Shown: positions 10,466 to 18,744 of the stretch, in pieces
Position numbering within the stretch: the first letter of the stretch is position 1
Layout of the letters: the number at the start of each line of letters is the position of its first letter
Assembly (NCBI RefSeq): GCF_011772445.1
Contig: NZ_WVZN01000010.1
Location: 1-59,613 of the forward strand
Length of the DNA: 59,613 nucleotides
Direction of reading: 5' to 3'
Source of the DNA: Hydrogenophaga sp.
GTDB taxonomy: Bacteria; Pseudomonadota; Gammaproteobacteria; Burkholderiales; Burkholderiaceae_C
The notes under the pieces: generated by a model
Told to the model about the DNA's origin: nothing
Seen by the model: only the letters and a program-made list of their open reading frames with translations
The model's database searches: none
Made by a program: the position numbers and the translations under genes

Positions 10466-11497
10466 TCAGCGAGCGATCTGCGACCAGACCTTGTCGCGGA
10501 TCTGGCTGGTCACGCTGTCGGGCAGCGGCACGTAGTCCAGCTCGACGGCGGCCTGCTTGCCGTTCTTGAAGGCCCAGTCGAAGAACTTCAGCACCTCGGC
10601 CGATTGCGCCTTGTCGGTGGGCTGCTTGTACATGAGGATGAACGACGCGGTGCTGATGGGCCAGCTCTCCTTGCCCTTGGCGTTCACCATGGACACGCCC
10701 ATGCCGGGCACGCTCATCCAGTCCACGCCGGCAGCGGCGGCGGCGAAGCTCTTGTCGTCCGGCTGCACGTACTGGCCATCGGCGTTCTGCAGGCTCATGT
10801 GCGGGATGTTGTTCTTCTTGGCGTAGGCGTATTCCACGTAGCCGACGGAGCCGCGGGTGCGGCTCACGTTGGCGGCCACGCCCTCGTTGCCCTTGCCGCC
10901 CACGGAGGTGGAGGCGGGCCACTTCACGGCAGCGCCCTTGCCCACCGAGTCAGCCCAGTCCTTGCTCACGGAAGCCAGGTAGTCGGTGAAGTTGAAGGTC
11001 GTGCCCGAGCCGTCGGCGCGGTGCACCACGGTGATGGGGGTGTTGGGCAGGGTCTTGCCGGGGTTCAGCGCGGTGATCTTGGCGTCGTTCCAGGTGGTGA
11101 TCTTGCCCAGGAACATTTCGGCCAGCACGGGGCCGGTGATGCGGATGGAACCAGGGGCGAAGCCTTCCAGGTTGAACACGGGCACGGTGCCGCCGATGAT
11201 GGCGGGGAACTGCACCATGCCGTCCTTGTCGAGGTCTTCACCTTTCACGGGCGCGTCGGAGGCACCGAAGGCCACCGTCTTGGCGCGGATCTGGCGCAGG
11301 CCGCCCGACGAGCCGATCGACTGGTAGTTCAGGCCGGTGCCCGTCTGAGCCTTGTACATCTCCGCCCACTTGGCATAGATCGGGAACGGGAACGTGGCGC
11401 CAGCGCCGGTGATGTCGGCGGCTTGTGCGGTGCCGAGCGCGACGGTGGCCATCGCGGCAGCGGCCAGGGCTTTCAGAAGGGTGCGTTTGCTGTTCAT
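10466..11497 (-). CDS. pstS: Periplasmic phosphate-binding protein PstS
   Basis: A 343-residue periplasmic protein that binds phosphate and delivers it to PstCA. The ATG at 11497 starts a Sec signal peptide (MNSKRTLLKALAAAAMATVA) with a likely cleavage after AQA. The phosphate-binding motifs GAGATFPFPIYAKW, GSSGG and DGSGTTFNFTDYL are intact. GAGGA lies about ten bases before the start. It is the first gene of the pst-pho operon and has a strong Pho box upstream. Confidence 0.97.
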   Translation of the reverse strand: MNSKRTLLKALAAAAMATVALGTAQAADITGAGATFPFPIYAKWAEMYKAQTGTGLNYQSIGSSGGLRQIRAKTVAFGASDAPVKGEDLDKDGMVQFPAIIGGTVPVFNLEGFAPGSIRITGPVLAEMFLGKITTWNDAKITALNPGKTLPNTPITVVHRADGSGTTFNFTDYLASVSKDWADSVGKGAAVKWPASTSVGGKGNEGVAANVSRTRGSVGYVEYAYAKKNNIPHMSLQNADGQYVQPDDKSFAAAAAGVDWMSVPGMGVSMVNAKGKESWPISTASFILMYKQPTDKAQSAEVLKFFDWAFKNGKQAAVELDYVPLPDSVTSQIRDKVWSQIAR

Positions 11498-11552
11498 GCA
11501 GAGAGTCCTCAGGGGTTGCAAAGAAGGGACGAGCGGACTTTATGGACGCTGT

Positions 11553-11570
11553 GTGACAGCCACATGACAG
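11553..11570 (-). promoter_or_regulatory. Pho box upstream of pstS
   Basis: On the minus strand two direct half-sites, CTGTCAT and CTGTCAC, are separated by four bases (GTGG). This matches the PhoB consensus at every half-site position. A weaker third half-site lies 11 bases further upstream. An ATAAAG-type -10 lies about nine bases downstream, where a Pho-box promoter needs it. The site is 56 bases from the pstS start; the divergent ppx starts 125 bases away on the other side. Confidence 0.92.
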
Positions 11571-11694
11571 TGATGTCACATAACAAAAAGGCCGCCGACG
11601 CCCGCACCGCAACCGCCCGCCCACGGGGCATGCGTCACAATCGGCGCCTCTCGCCCCCCGACCCTCGCTTGCGGCCGCGCGTCCCCATTTCTTC

Positions 11695-13182
11695 ATGCAA
11701 AACGGAACCCTCCTCGCCGCCGTGGACCTCGGCTCGAACAGCTTTCGCCTGGAAATCGGGCGCTACCACGCCGGGCACATCGAGCGGGTGGAGTACCTGA
11801 AGGAGACCGTGCGCCAGGGCAACGGACTGGACGACGAGAAGAATCTCAACCCCGCCGCCATGGAGCGCGGCTGGGAATGCCTGGCCCGCTTCGGCGAGCG
11901 CCTGCAGGGCTTCAAGAAGCAGCAGGTGCGCGCCGTGGCCACGCAGACCCTGCGCGAGGCCCGCAACCGCGAACAATTCCTCAACCGCGCCCAGCAGGTG
12001 CTGGGCTTTCCGATCGAGGTCGTCTCCGGCCACGAAGAGGCGCGGCTGATCTACCAGGGCGTCTCGCGCCTGCTGCCGCATTCCGACGAGCGCCGCCTGG
12101 TGGTGGACATCGGCGGGCGCTCGACCGAGATGATCATGGGCCAGGGCTACACGGCCGAGGTGCTCGAGTCGTACCGGCTGGGCAGCGTGGCCTGGTCCAC
12201 GCGCTATTTCCCGCGCGGGCAGTTCACCGCGGCCACGCTGAAGACGGCCGAGGTGGCGGCCAAAGCCGTGCTCGACGAGGCCATGGACAAGTTTCCGCCC
12301 ACGCAATGGCACGTGGCCTATGGCTCTTCCGGCACGGTGGGCTCGATCGCCGACATGCTGGGCGCCAACGGCTGGGCCATGGGGCTGATCACCCGCTCCG
12401 GGCTGGATTGGCTCACCGAGCGCCTGCTGCGCGCGGGCCATGTGGACAACCTGCGCATCGATGGCCTGAAGGACGACCGGCGGCCGGTGCTGGCCGGCGG
12501 CCTGGCGGTGCTGCGCGCGATCTTCGACCTCTACGGCCTGGACCAGATGCTGCCCGCGCAGGGCGCGCTGCGCCACGGCGCGCTGTACGACCTGATCGAC
12601 CGCGAGAGCGACGGCGGCGACGTGCGCGAGCGCACGGTGCGCTGGCTGGCGCAGCGTTTCTCGGCCGACGAGGCCCAGGCGCGCCGCGTGGGCGAGGTGG
12701 CCAATGCGCTGTTCTCGCAGGTGGCTGCGCCCGACGAGCAGGACTCCCGCTACTCGCAGAAGCTGGCCTGGGCGGCGCAGTTGCACGAGATCGGCTCGCA
12801 CATCTCGCACGAGCGCAACCACCACCACGGCGCCTACATCCTGGACAACGTGGACGCGCCGGGGTTTTCGCTGCGCGAGCTGCACCGCATGAGCCTGCTG
12901 GTGCTGGGCCAGCGCGGCAAGCTGCGCAAGCTGGAAGAAGCCCTGCAGGACGAACTGTTCGCCAAGCAACTCGTCTGTCTGCGCCTGGCCGTGCTGCTGT
13001 GCCACGCGCGGCAATTGCCGGAGTACCAGTCCATGCGCCTGAGCTACAAGACCGGCGCCTTCAAGCTGGCCACGCCATCGGGCTGGGCGCGGCGCTTCCC
13101 GCAGTCGGCCTGGCTGCTGGGGGAAGAGATCCAGGCCTGGCAGAAGGTCTCGTCCTGGAAGTTCACGGCGGACGTGCGCTGA
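11695..13182 (+). CDS. ppx: Exopolyphosphatase (Ppx/GppA family)
   Basis: A 495-residue cytoplasmic enzyme that removes terminal phosphates from polyphosphate. The ASKHA-fold phosphate-binding motifs are LLAAVDLGSNSFRLEIG near the N-terminus, ATQTLREARNR, and VVDIGGRSTEMI. A C-terminal HD-like helical domain contains HEIGSHISHERNHHHGAYIL, as in the long Ppx/GppA proteins. It is divergent from pstS and near ppk, so synthesis and breakdown of polyphosphate are encoded close together. GppA (pppGpp hydrolase) activity cannot be excluded. Confidence 0.92.
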   Translation: MQNGTLLAAVDLGSNSFRLEIGRYHAGHIERVEYLKETVRQGNGLDDEKNLNPAAMERGWECLARFGERLQGFKKQQVRAVATQTLREARNREQFLNRAQQVLGFPIEVVSGHEEARLIYQGVSRLLPHSDERRLVVDIGGRSTEMIMGQGYTAEVLESYRLGSVAWSTRYFPRGQFTAATLKTAEVAAKAVLDEAMDKFPPTQWHVAYGSSGTVGSIADMLGANGWAMGLITRSGLDWLTERLLRAGHVDNLRIDGLKDDRRPVLAGGLAVLRAIFDLYGLDQMLPAQGALRHGALYDLIDRESDGGDVRERTVRWLAQRFSADEAQARRVGEVANALFSQVAAPDEQDSRYSQKLAWAAQLHEIGSHISHERNHHHGAYILDNVDAPGFSLRELHRMSLLVLGQRGKLRKLEEALQDELFAKQLVCLRLAVLLCHARQLPEYQSMRLSYKTGAFKLATPSGWARRFPQSAWLLGEEIQAWQKVSSWKFTADVR

Positions 13183-13196
13183 GCCGTCGCACGCCT

Positions 13197-13226
13197 TTCA
13201 TATAAACCGTTTATACGGTTTATACT
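13197..13226 (+). promoter_or_regulatory. Promoter with embedded palindrome before the H1-like gene
   Basis: TTCATA at 13197 and TATACT at 13221 are spaced by 18 bases and form a plausible sigma-70 promoter. Between and overlapping them is a perfect AT-rich 24-bp palindrome (TATAAACCG at 13201-13209, TTTATA centre, CGGTTTATA at 13216-13224). The arrangement looks like an operator over the promoter. Confidence 0.6.
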
Positions 13227-13256
13227 CATCGCTCCCATACCCCCGAGGAGTGATCC

Positions 13257-13655
13257 ATGGCCCCGGCCAACGACAAGTCCGCCAGCAAGAAGCCCAAGCT
13301 CGTTCGCGACAGCTTCACCATCCCGAAGAACGAATTCGCCGCGATCGAGGCACTCAAGGCCCGGGCAATCGCCCTGGGCACCAGCGTCAAGAAGAGCGAA
13401 CTGCTGCGCGCCGGCCTGATGGCGCTGCAGGGCCTGAGCGACGCGGCTTACAAGGCCGCCGTGGCCGCCGTGCCCACGCTGAAGACCGGTCGCCCCGCCG
13501 CCGCGAAGGCGCCGGCCACCAAACCCGTGGCAGCGCCGGCCAAGAAGAAAGCCGCAGCCAAGAAGCCGGTAGCGAAGAAGGCGGCGAAGCCCGCTGCCAA
13601 GGCTGCACCCGCGAAGAAAGCCGTTCGCAAGACGGCACCCGTCAAGGCCGCCTGA
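13257..13655 (+). CDS. Histone-H1/AlgP-like basic protein with an N-terminal helical domain
   Basis: A 132-residue protein in two parts. Residues 1-75 are a conserved helical segment (DSFTIPKNEFAAIEALK and KKSELLRAGLMALQ) that may be a ribbon-helix-helix-like or small DNA-binding unit. Residues 80-132 are a low-complexity Lys/Ala/Pro tail (repeats of KKAAAKKPV type) like eukaryotic H1 and AlgP, expected to bind DNA non-specifically. The ATG at 13257 has a strong GAGGAG site. The palindromic promoter suggests that it is regulated, perhaps by itself. Its role in the cell is not known; a nucleoid protein is the simplest guess. Confidence 0.75.
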   Translation: MAPANDKSASKKPKLVRDSFTIPKNEFAAIEALKARAIALGTSVKKSELLRAGLMALQGLSDAAYKAAVAAVPTLKTGRPAAAKAPATKPVAAPAKKKAAAKKPVAKKAAKPAAKAAPAKKAVRKTAPVKAA

Positions 13656-13661
13656 GTCCGC

Positions 13662-13822
13662 AGAAGGTGTGAGAGGACCCGGCGTGGTCGAGCAGATCGC
13701 GCAGAGGCGTCCAATCAAGGCGCAAAGCGCAGCCGTAGCTTGCGCTACGGCGAGCATTTGCAACGCCGAGTGGGCGCCTCTGCGCGAGATGAGCGGCCAT
13801 GGCGGGTGCTCTCACACCTTCT
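13662..13822. repeat. 161-bp imperfect palindromic element
   Basis: A near-perfect 20-bp terminal inverted repeat (13662-13681 and 13803-13822, one mismatch) encloses further matching arms, including TCGCGCAGAGGCG and its complement, and a central 8-bp hairpin (13732-13739 with 13744-13751). Its right end overlaps the sixA stop codon. It lies between convergent genes and has no T-runs. It could be a small MITE-like repeat or a structured bidirectional terminator. Confidence 0.75.
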
Positions 13823-14319
13823 CAGAGCATCTCGGGCGTCTGCACCGTGACAACCACGGTCTCGCCCGAGCCGTTGCGCTCGCGGTGGCGCAGCCACCAC
13901 AGCGCGCCCTTCTTCACCGAGCAGTCGTCCTCGGTGAAACCCATCAGGCGGGCGATCACCTGACCCAAGGTGGGTTGATGCCCCACCACCACCACCGGCC
14001 CTTTGCCGGCGGGCCACTGCACCAGTTCCAGCAAGGCGTCGGCACTGGCCTCCGGGGCGATCGCTTCGCTGATCTTGTAGCGCCGGCCCAGCGCCATGGC
14101 AGTCTGTTCGCAGCGCGCGGCCGGGCTGCTCCACACCCGCGCGCCTTCGGGCAGTTGGCGGTCCAGCCAGGCGGCCACGCGCGCGGCCTGCTTCTCCCCG
14201 CGCGGGGTGAGCCGACGCGCCAGATCCTCCCGATCACCCGGCACGCCCTCGGCCAGGTCGGGGTGATCCTGCGCTTCGGCGTGGCGCCACAGGATCAGGT
14301 CCATGCCACGCACCGTCAT
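13822..14319 (-). CDS. sixA: Phosphohistidine phosphatase SixA-like
   Basis: A 165-residue histidine-phosphatase-superfamily protein. The catalytic RHG-type motif is LWRHAEAQ near the N-terminus, and the second histidine is in VVVVGHQPTLGQV. Three starts are possible: GTG 14337 (inside ppk), ATG 14319 and ATG 14304. I choose 14319 because AAAGGGTAAGG lies just upstream. It is the last gene of the olsB-like/lpxH-like/ppk/sixA operon, only four bases after ppk. SixA removes phosphate from phospho-histidine proteins such as ArcB or PTS components; the substrate here is unknown. Confidence 0.85.
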   Translation of the reverse strand: MTVRGMDLILWRHAEAQDHPDLAEGVPGDREDLARRLTPRGEKQAARVAAWLDRQLPEGARVWSSPAARCEQTAMALGRRYKISEAIAPEASADALLELVQWPAGKGPVVVVGHQPTLGQVIARLMGFTEDDCSVKKGALWWLRHRERNGSGETVVVTVQTPEML

Positions 14320-14323
14320 CGCC

Positions 14324-16393
14324 TTACCCTTTCCCACCGTGTCTCGCCATCAAGCCGGCCTGGGCGGACTGCAGGTGGTTGCGATGTCGCCCGGAAGCCG
14401 CGGGAACATAGTGGCCGTCGGGCTGCAGCAGCCAGGCGTCGCGCGTGTCGTGCAGGTAGGCGTTGAGGCACTCGTCCACGATGCGCTGGCGCAGGCTCGG
14501 GTCGGTCACCGGCCAGGCCAGCTCCACGCGGCGCAGCATGTTGCGGTTCATCCAGTCGGCGCTGGACAGCCAGATCTCCTCGTCGCCATTGACGCGGAAG
14601 TGGTACACGCGCGAATGCTCCAGCAGGCGTCCGATGACCGAGCGCACGCGCACGTTGTCGGTAAAGCCCGGCACGCCGGCCGGCAGCACGCAGGCGCCGC
14701 GCACGATGAGGTCGATCTTCACGCCCTGCTGCGAAGCCGCGGCCAGCGCGCGCGCCAGCGGCTCGTCGGTGAGCGCGTTCATCTTGAGCGTGATGCGCGC
14801 GTCCTGGCCGCGCGCGGCGGCCTCGCCAGCGGCCGCCACCTTGTCGAGCATGGCCTTGTGCAACAGGAAGGGCGCGATCAGCGCCTTGTTCAGCTTGGCC
14901 AGCCGGTTCTGGCTGGCCAGGTGCAGGAAGACCTGGTCGACGTCGGCGGTGAGCGATTCGTCGGCCGTCAGGTAGCTCAGGTCGGTGTAGACGCGCGCGG
15001 TGCCCGGGTTGTAGTTGCCGGTGGACAGGTGCGCGTAGCGGCGCAAACCGGCGGGCTCGCGCCGCGTGATGAGCAGCATCTTGGCGTGCGTCTTGAGCCC
15101 GACCACGCCGTACACCACCTGCGCGCCCACGGATTCGAGCCGCTCGGCGTAGTTGATGTTGGCTTCCTCGTCGAAGCGCGCCTTGAGCTCCACCACCGCC
15201 GTCACTTCCTTGCCACGGCGCACGGCCTCGCGCAGCAGGTCCATCAGCTCGCTCTTGGCGCCGGTGCGGTAGATGGTCTGCTTGATGGCCAGCACGTCGG
15301 GGTCTTCCACCGCCTCGCGCAGGAAGGACAGCACGGCATCGAAGCTCTCATAGGGCTGGTGGATCAGCACGTCGCCCTGCTGCAGGCGCTCGAAGAACGA
15401 CTGCCCGGGCGTGAGCTGCTGCGGCCAGCCGGGCAGGTAGGGCTCGAAGCGCAACTCGGGCGCGTCCACCTTGTCGATGAGCTGGTTCAGGCGCACCAGG
15501 TTCACCGGCCCCGGCACGCGGTACAGGCAGGCCGGCGGCAGGCCGAACTGTTCGAGCAGAAAGTCGGACAGGAAGGTGGAGGCGCCGGCGGAGACTTCCA
15601 GGCGCAAGGCCTGCCCGTAGTGGCGCTGCTGCAGTCCCTTGCGCAGGGCGGTGCGCAGGTTCTTCACCTCTTCCTCGTCCACCGCCAGATCGGAATGGCG
15701 CGTGACGCGGAACTGCGAGAACTCGGTCACCTGGCGGCCGGGGAACAGCTCGTTCAGGTGGGTGCGGATGAGGCTGGAGATGGAGACGAAGTGGATCTGC
15801 CGAGAGCCCTTGACCGACGGCAGGCGGAAGAAGCGCGGCAGGATGCGCGGCACCTTGACGATGGCGATCTCGTTCTCGCGGCCGAAGGCGTCCTTGCCGG
15901 TGAGGCGCACGATGAAGTTGAGCGACTTGTTGGCCACCTGGGGAAACGGATGGGCCGGGTCCAGGCCCACGGGCATCAGCAGGGGCTGCACCTCGTTGTG
16001 GAAGATCTCGCGCACGTGGCGCCGCTGGCGCGCGTTGCGCTCGCTGTGCGCCACGATCTTGATGCCCTTCTTTTCAAGCGCGGGCAGCAGCTCGTCGTTG
16101 TAGATGGCGTATTGCTGGGCCACCAGCTGGTGCACTTCGGCGGACAGGGCCTCGAAGGTCTGGACGGTGTAGAGACCGCGCGTCTCGTGGGCCTTGGCCG
16201 CCGCCAGTTGCGGGGCCATGCGCACCTCGAAGAACTCGTCGAGGTTGCTGGAGACGATGCTGAGGTAGCGCAGGCGCTCCAGTTCGGGCACGTCCGGGCG
16301 GCGCGCCCAGTCCATCACGCGTTCGTTGAACGCGAGGATGCTGTGGTCGCGGTCGAGAAGGGAAAAACGCGGGGCGGTGGGTTGGCCGGTCAT
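14324..16393 (-). CDS. ppk: Polyphosphate kinase 1
   Basis: Membrane-associated enzyme of 689 residues that makes polyphosphate from ATP and can run in reverse. All four PPK1 domains are recognisable: N-terminal helical (NERVMDWARR, SNLDEFFEVR), head, and the two phospholipase-D-like C-terminal domains. The autophosphorylated histidine is His436 in GLKTHAKMLLI; LSTGNYNPGTARVYTD is conserved. The ATG overlaps the upstream gene stop as ATGA, so the pair is translationally coupled. Its place with an OlsB-like gene and a Pho-box-like site suggests induction under phosphate limitation. Confidence 0.97.
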   Translation of the reverse strand: MTGQPTAPRFSLLDRDHSILAFNERVMDWARRPDVPELERLRYLSIVSSNLDEFFEVRMAPQLAAAKAHETRGLYTVQTFEALSAEVHQLVAQQYAIYNDELLPALEKKGIKIVAHSERNARQRRHVREIFHNEVQPLLMPVGLDPAHPFPQVANKSLNFIVRLTGKDAFGRENEIAIVKVPRILPRFFRLPSVKGSRQIHFVSISSLIRTHLNELFPGRQVTEFSQFRVTRHSDLAVDEEEVKNLRTALRKGLQQRHYGQALRLEVSAGASTFLSDFLLEQFGLPPACLYRVPGPVNLVRLNQLIDKVDAPELRFEPYLPGWPQQLTPGQSFFERLQQGDVLIHQPYESFDAVLSFLREAVEDPDVLAIKQTIYRTGAKSELMDLLREAVRRGKEVTAVVELKARFDEEANINYAERLESVGAQVVYGVVGLKTHAKMLLITRREPAGLRRYAHLSTGNYNPGTARVYTDLSYLTADESLTADVDQVFLHLASQNRLAKLNKALIAPFLLHKAMLDKVAAAGEAAARGQDARITLKMNALTDEPLARALAAASQQGVKIDLIVRGACVLPAGVPGFTDNVRVRSVIGRLLEHSRVYHFRVNGDEEIWLSSADWMNRNMLRRVELAWPVTDPSLRQRIVDECLNAYLHDTRDAWLLQPDGHYVPAASGRHRNHLQSAQAGLMARHGGKG

Positions 16394-17310
16394 GCGCCAA
16401 TTATGGTTTGGCCGCGCGCTTTTTCAGCCTGCGCGATGCCCTCGGGCAAGGCGCCCGGCGCCCAGTGCACCAGCTCCAGGCGGCCGTCCATGTGCTCCAC
16501 CAGGGCCGACAGGCTTTCCACCCAGTCGCCGTCGTTGCAGTAGAGCGTGCCGTCGATGTGGCGCATCTCGGGCCGGTGGATGTGGCCGCAGACCACCCCG
16601 TGGTAGCCGCGCGAGCGGGCCTCGGCCGCCACGGCGCGCTCGAAGTCCATCACGTAGTTCAGGGCCTTCTTGACCTTGTGCTTGAGGTACTGCGAGAGCG
16701 ACCAGTACGGCAGCCCCATGCGCGCGCGCAGCGAGTTGAGGTGGTTGTTCAGGCGCAGGAGCAGTTCGTAGGCGTTGTCGCCCAGGTAGGCCAGCCACTT
16801 GGCGCACTGGATCACCCCATCGAAGTGGTCGCCGTGCACCACCCACAGGCGCCGGCCGTCGGCCGTGAGGTGTTCGGCCTCGTTGCTCACCTCGATGCCG
16901 CCGAACTGGTTGCCATCGAACTGGCGCGCGAATTCGTCGTGGTTGCCCGGCACGAAGACCACGCGGCAGCCCTTGCGCGCGCGGCGCAGGAGCTTTTGCA
17001 CCACGTCGTTGTGCGACTGCGGCCAGAACCATTTGCGGCGCAGTTGCCAGCCGTCGATGATGTCGCCGACCAGGTACAGGGTCTCGCTGGGGTGCTGTTT
17101 GAGGAACTCCAGCAGCGGGCGGGCCTTGCAACCGGCGGTGCCCAGGTGCAGGTCGGAGATGAAAACGGCCCGGTAGCGGGCGCGCTCCGGGCCGTCGGGG
17201 GTGTCGTCGGCGTCGCCGTGGTCGACGTCGATGGGCAGGGCCCCTCCCCCGCCCGCCTGCAGGCGCGATCGTGCGGCCCAGCCGCCCAGTGCATCAAAAG
17301 CGGTTCGCAT
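16390..17310 (-). CDS. LpxH-like metallophosphoesterase (UDP-2,3-diacylglucosamine diphosphatase family)
   Basis: A 306-residue calcineurin-like phosphoesterase. The metal-binding motifs are in order: FISDLHLG, GDIIDGWQ, VPGNHDE, VHGDHFD and CGHIHRP. The family includes LpxH, which makes lipid X in lipid A synthesis, but also broader UDP-diacylglucosamine pyrophosphatase-like proteins, and this longer form may be a paralogue rather than the main LpxH. The ATG at 17310 overlaps the stop of the upstream acyltransferase gene by one base (TGATG); a frame open to 18183 reads through that gene and is rejected. It overlaps ppk by four bases. Confidence 0.85.
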   Translation of the reverse strand: MRTAFDALGGWAARSRLQAGGGGALPIDVDHGDADDTPDGPERARYRAVFISDLHLGTAGCKARPLLEFLKQHPSETLYLVGDIIDGWQLRRKWFWPQSHNDVVQKLLRRARKGCRVVFVPGNHDEFARQFDGNQFGGIEVSNEAEHLTADGRRLWVVHGDHFDGVIQCAKWLAYLGDNAYELLLRLNNHLNSLRARMGLPYWSLSQYLKHKVKKALNYVMDFERAVAAEARSRGYHGVVCGHIHRPEMRHIDGTLYCNDGDWVESLSALVEHMDGRLELVHWAPGALPEGIAQAEKARGQTIIGA

Positions 17311-18095
17311 CAGGCGGCCCCTCCCAACAGGTGTTTTCGGTAACGCGGCGGCAGGTCGCCCAGCCGCATCAGCATGGGCAGGTCGGCGGTGTTGAAGTCC
17401 GGGTCCCAGGCCGGCGGGCCCAGCACCTTGGCGCCCAGGCGCAGGTAGCCCTTGATCAGGGCGGGCGGCTCGACGTCGAGCGAGCCGTCCAGCCGATCCA
17501 CCGGCAGCGGCAGGCGCGGGCGCACGTGCCAGTCGATGGGTGCGAGGTGGTGTTCGCGCACCTGGCGCCAGAGGCTGGCGGCCAGGCGGCCGTCGTGGTG
17601 CATGGGGATGCTGGCGCAGCCGATCATCACGTCCAGCCCGTTGCGCTGCATGAAGGCGCCCAGCGCGCCCCAGAGCGCCAAGATCACGCCGCCCTGGCGG
17701 TGGTCCGGGTGCACGCAGCTGCGGCCCAGCTCCACCATGCGTTCGCGCACCTGGCGCAGGCGGGTGAGGTCGAACTCGGTGTCGCTGTAGGTGCTGCCCA
17801 CGCGGCGCGCCTGCGCCGGGGTGAGCACGCGGTAGGTGCCGATCACTGCGTCGGTGGCGACGTCGCACACCAGCAGGTGCTCGCAGAAGTCGTCGAAGAG
17901 ATCGATGTCGTGGCCCGGCAGCGGCGTGGCCAGCCGAGCGCCCATCTCGCCCGCGAACACGTCGAAGCGCAGGCGCTGCGCGGCGCGCACGTCGTCCAGG
18001 TGGCGCGCCCAGCGCACCTGCAAACCGCCCGCGCGCTCGGGCGCCGGGAGGGCCATGGGCAGCGGCGTCGCTGCGATGATCTGCGTCTTGTCCAT
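17310..18095 (-). CDS. OlsB-like GNAT acyltransferase (ornithine-lipid synthesis candidate)
   Basis: A 261-residue member of the GNAT-type N-acyltransferases that include OlsB, which joins a 3-hydroxyacyl chain from ACP to ornithine. Matching stretches are AQRLRFDVFAGEMGA, DLFDDFCEHLLVCD, VIGTYRVL, VELGRSCVHPDHRQ and MIGCASIPMHHDG. The ATG at 18095 has GGAGG upstream. It is the first gene of the operon with the LpxH-like gene, ppk and sixA, and a Pho-box-like sequence lies 47 bases upstream. Ornithine lipids replace phospholipids when phosphate is scarce in several proteobacteria, which fits. OlsA is not in the window, and the substrate is inferred. Confidence 0.7.
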   Translation of the reverse strand: MDKTQIIAATPLPMALPAPERAGGLQVRWARHLDDVRAAQRLRFDVFAGEMGARLATPLPGHDIDLFDDFCEHLLVCDVATDAVIGTYRVLTPAQARRVGSTYSDTEFDLTRLRQVRERMVELGRSCVHPDHRQGGVILALWGALGAFMQRNGLDVMIGCASIPMHHDGRLAASLWRQVREHHLAPIDWHVRPRLPLPVDRLDGSLDVEPPALIKGYLRLGAKVLGPPAWDPDFNTADLPMLMRLGDLPPRYRKHLLGGAA

Positions 18096-18141
18096 GGCCC
18101 TCCATGCTGCGACGCACCCGTGGCATGCACATGGCAAGCAA

Positions 18142-18159
18142 GTGACGGTTGCGTGAAAC
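18142..18159 (-). promoter_or_regulatory. Pho-box-like site before the olsB-like/ppk operon
   Basis: On the minus strand GTTTCAC and CCGTCAC are spaced by four bases (GCAA). This matches the two CTGTCA(T/C) half-sites at 11 of 14 positions (5 and 6), and the spacing is correct. No obvious -10 follows, so it is a candidate only. Confidence 0.45.
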
Positions 18160-18182
18160 GACACGGTGCCCGGGCTGACACA

Positions 18183-18725
18183 ATGGCGCCCGTGCCCACC
18201 CCGCTGCCCCTCATTCCCCACCCCGCTTCGCCGCCGATCGCGCTCGGCATCACGGTGAGCGTGAGCGCCGAGCCCCGCGAGCTGGTGCTGCACTACCGCG
18301 TGCACGGGGATACTGGCGCGGTGCGCTGGCCTGAGCCCCGGGGCGGCGGCATGGCCGACGGCCTGTGGCGCCACACTTGCCTGGAGGCCTTCATCGCCCA
18401 GGCCGGCCAGGGCGCCTACCGCGAGTTCAATTTCTCCCCGTCGGGCCGGTGGGCCGACTACGCCTTCAGCCGAACGCGCGTGCGCGACGCGCAGCCACGC
18501 GCGCCGCAGGCTCCCGTGATCGAGCGGCGCGACACCGCCGACGGCGTGGAGCTGGTGGCGGTGCTGGAGCGGCGGTACCTGCCGCCCGGGGCCTGGCAAC
18601 TGGGCCTGAGCGCGGTGATCGAGGACACCCGCGGCCAGGTGTCGCACTGGGCGCTGCACCACCCCCGGCCCACCCCCGACTTCCACGACCCCGCCGGGTG
18701 GACGCTGCACCTGCCCGCCGACTGA
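18183..18725 (+). CDS. DOMON-like domain protein
   Basis: A 180-residue protein without signal peptide or membrane segments. Its pattern, ELVLHYRVHGD, DGLWRHTCLEAFI, YREFNFSPSGRWADYAF, ends in a beta-rich region (WALHHPRPTPDFHDPAGWTL). This is typical of DOMON-like (carbohydrate-binding type 9-like) single-domain proteins of proteobacteria. The ATG at 18183 is chosen; a frame open to 17271 is antisense to the OlsB-like gene. It is 19 bases upstream of the DUF1343/NamZ gene, and the two are probably co-transcribed. The ligand is unknown; a sugar or cell-wall fragment is a guess from the neighbour. Confidence 0.75.
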   Translation: MAPVPTPLPLIPHPASPPIALGITVSVSAEPRELVLHYRVHGDTGAVRWPEPRGGGMADGLWRHTCLEAFIAQAGQGAYREFNFSPSGRWADYAFSRTRVRDAQPRAPQAPVIERRDTADGVELVAVLERRYLPPGAWQLGLSAVIEDTRGQVSHWALHHPRPTPDFHDPAGWTLHLPAD

Positions 18726-18744
18726 TCTGCTCCCACCCACACCC

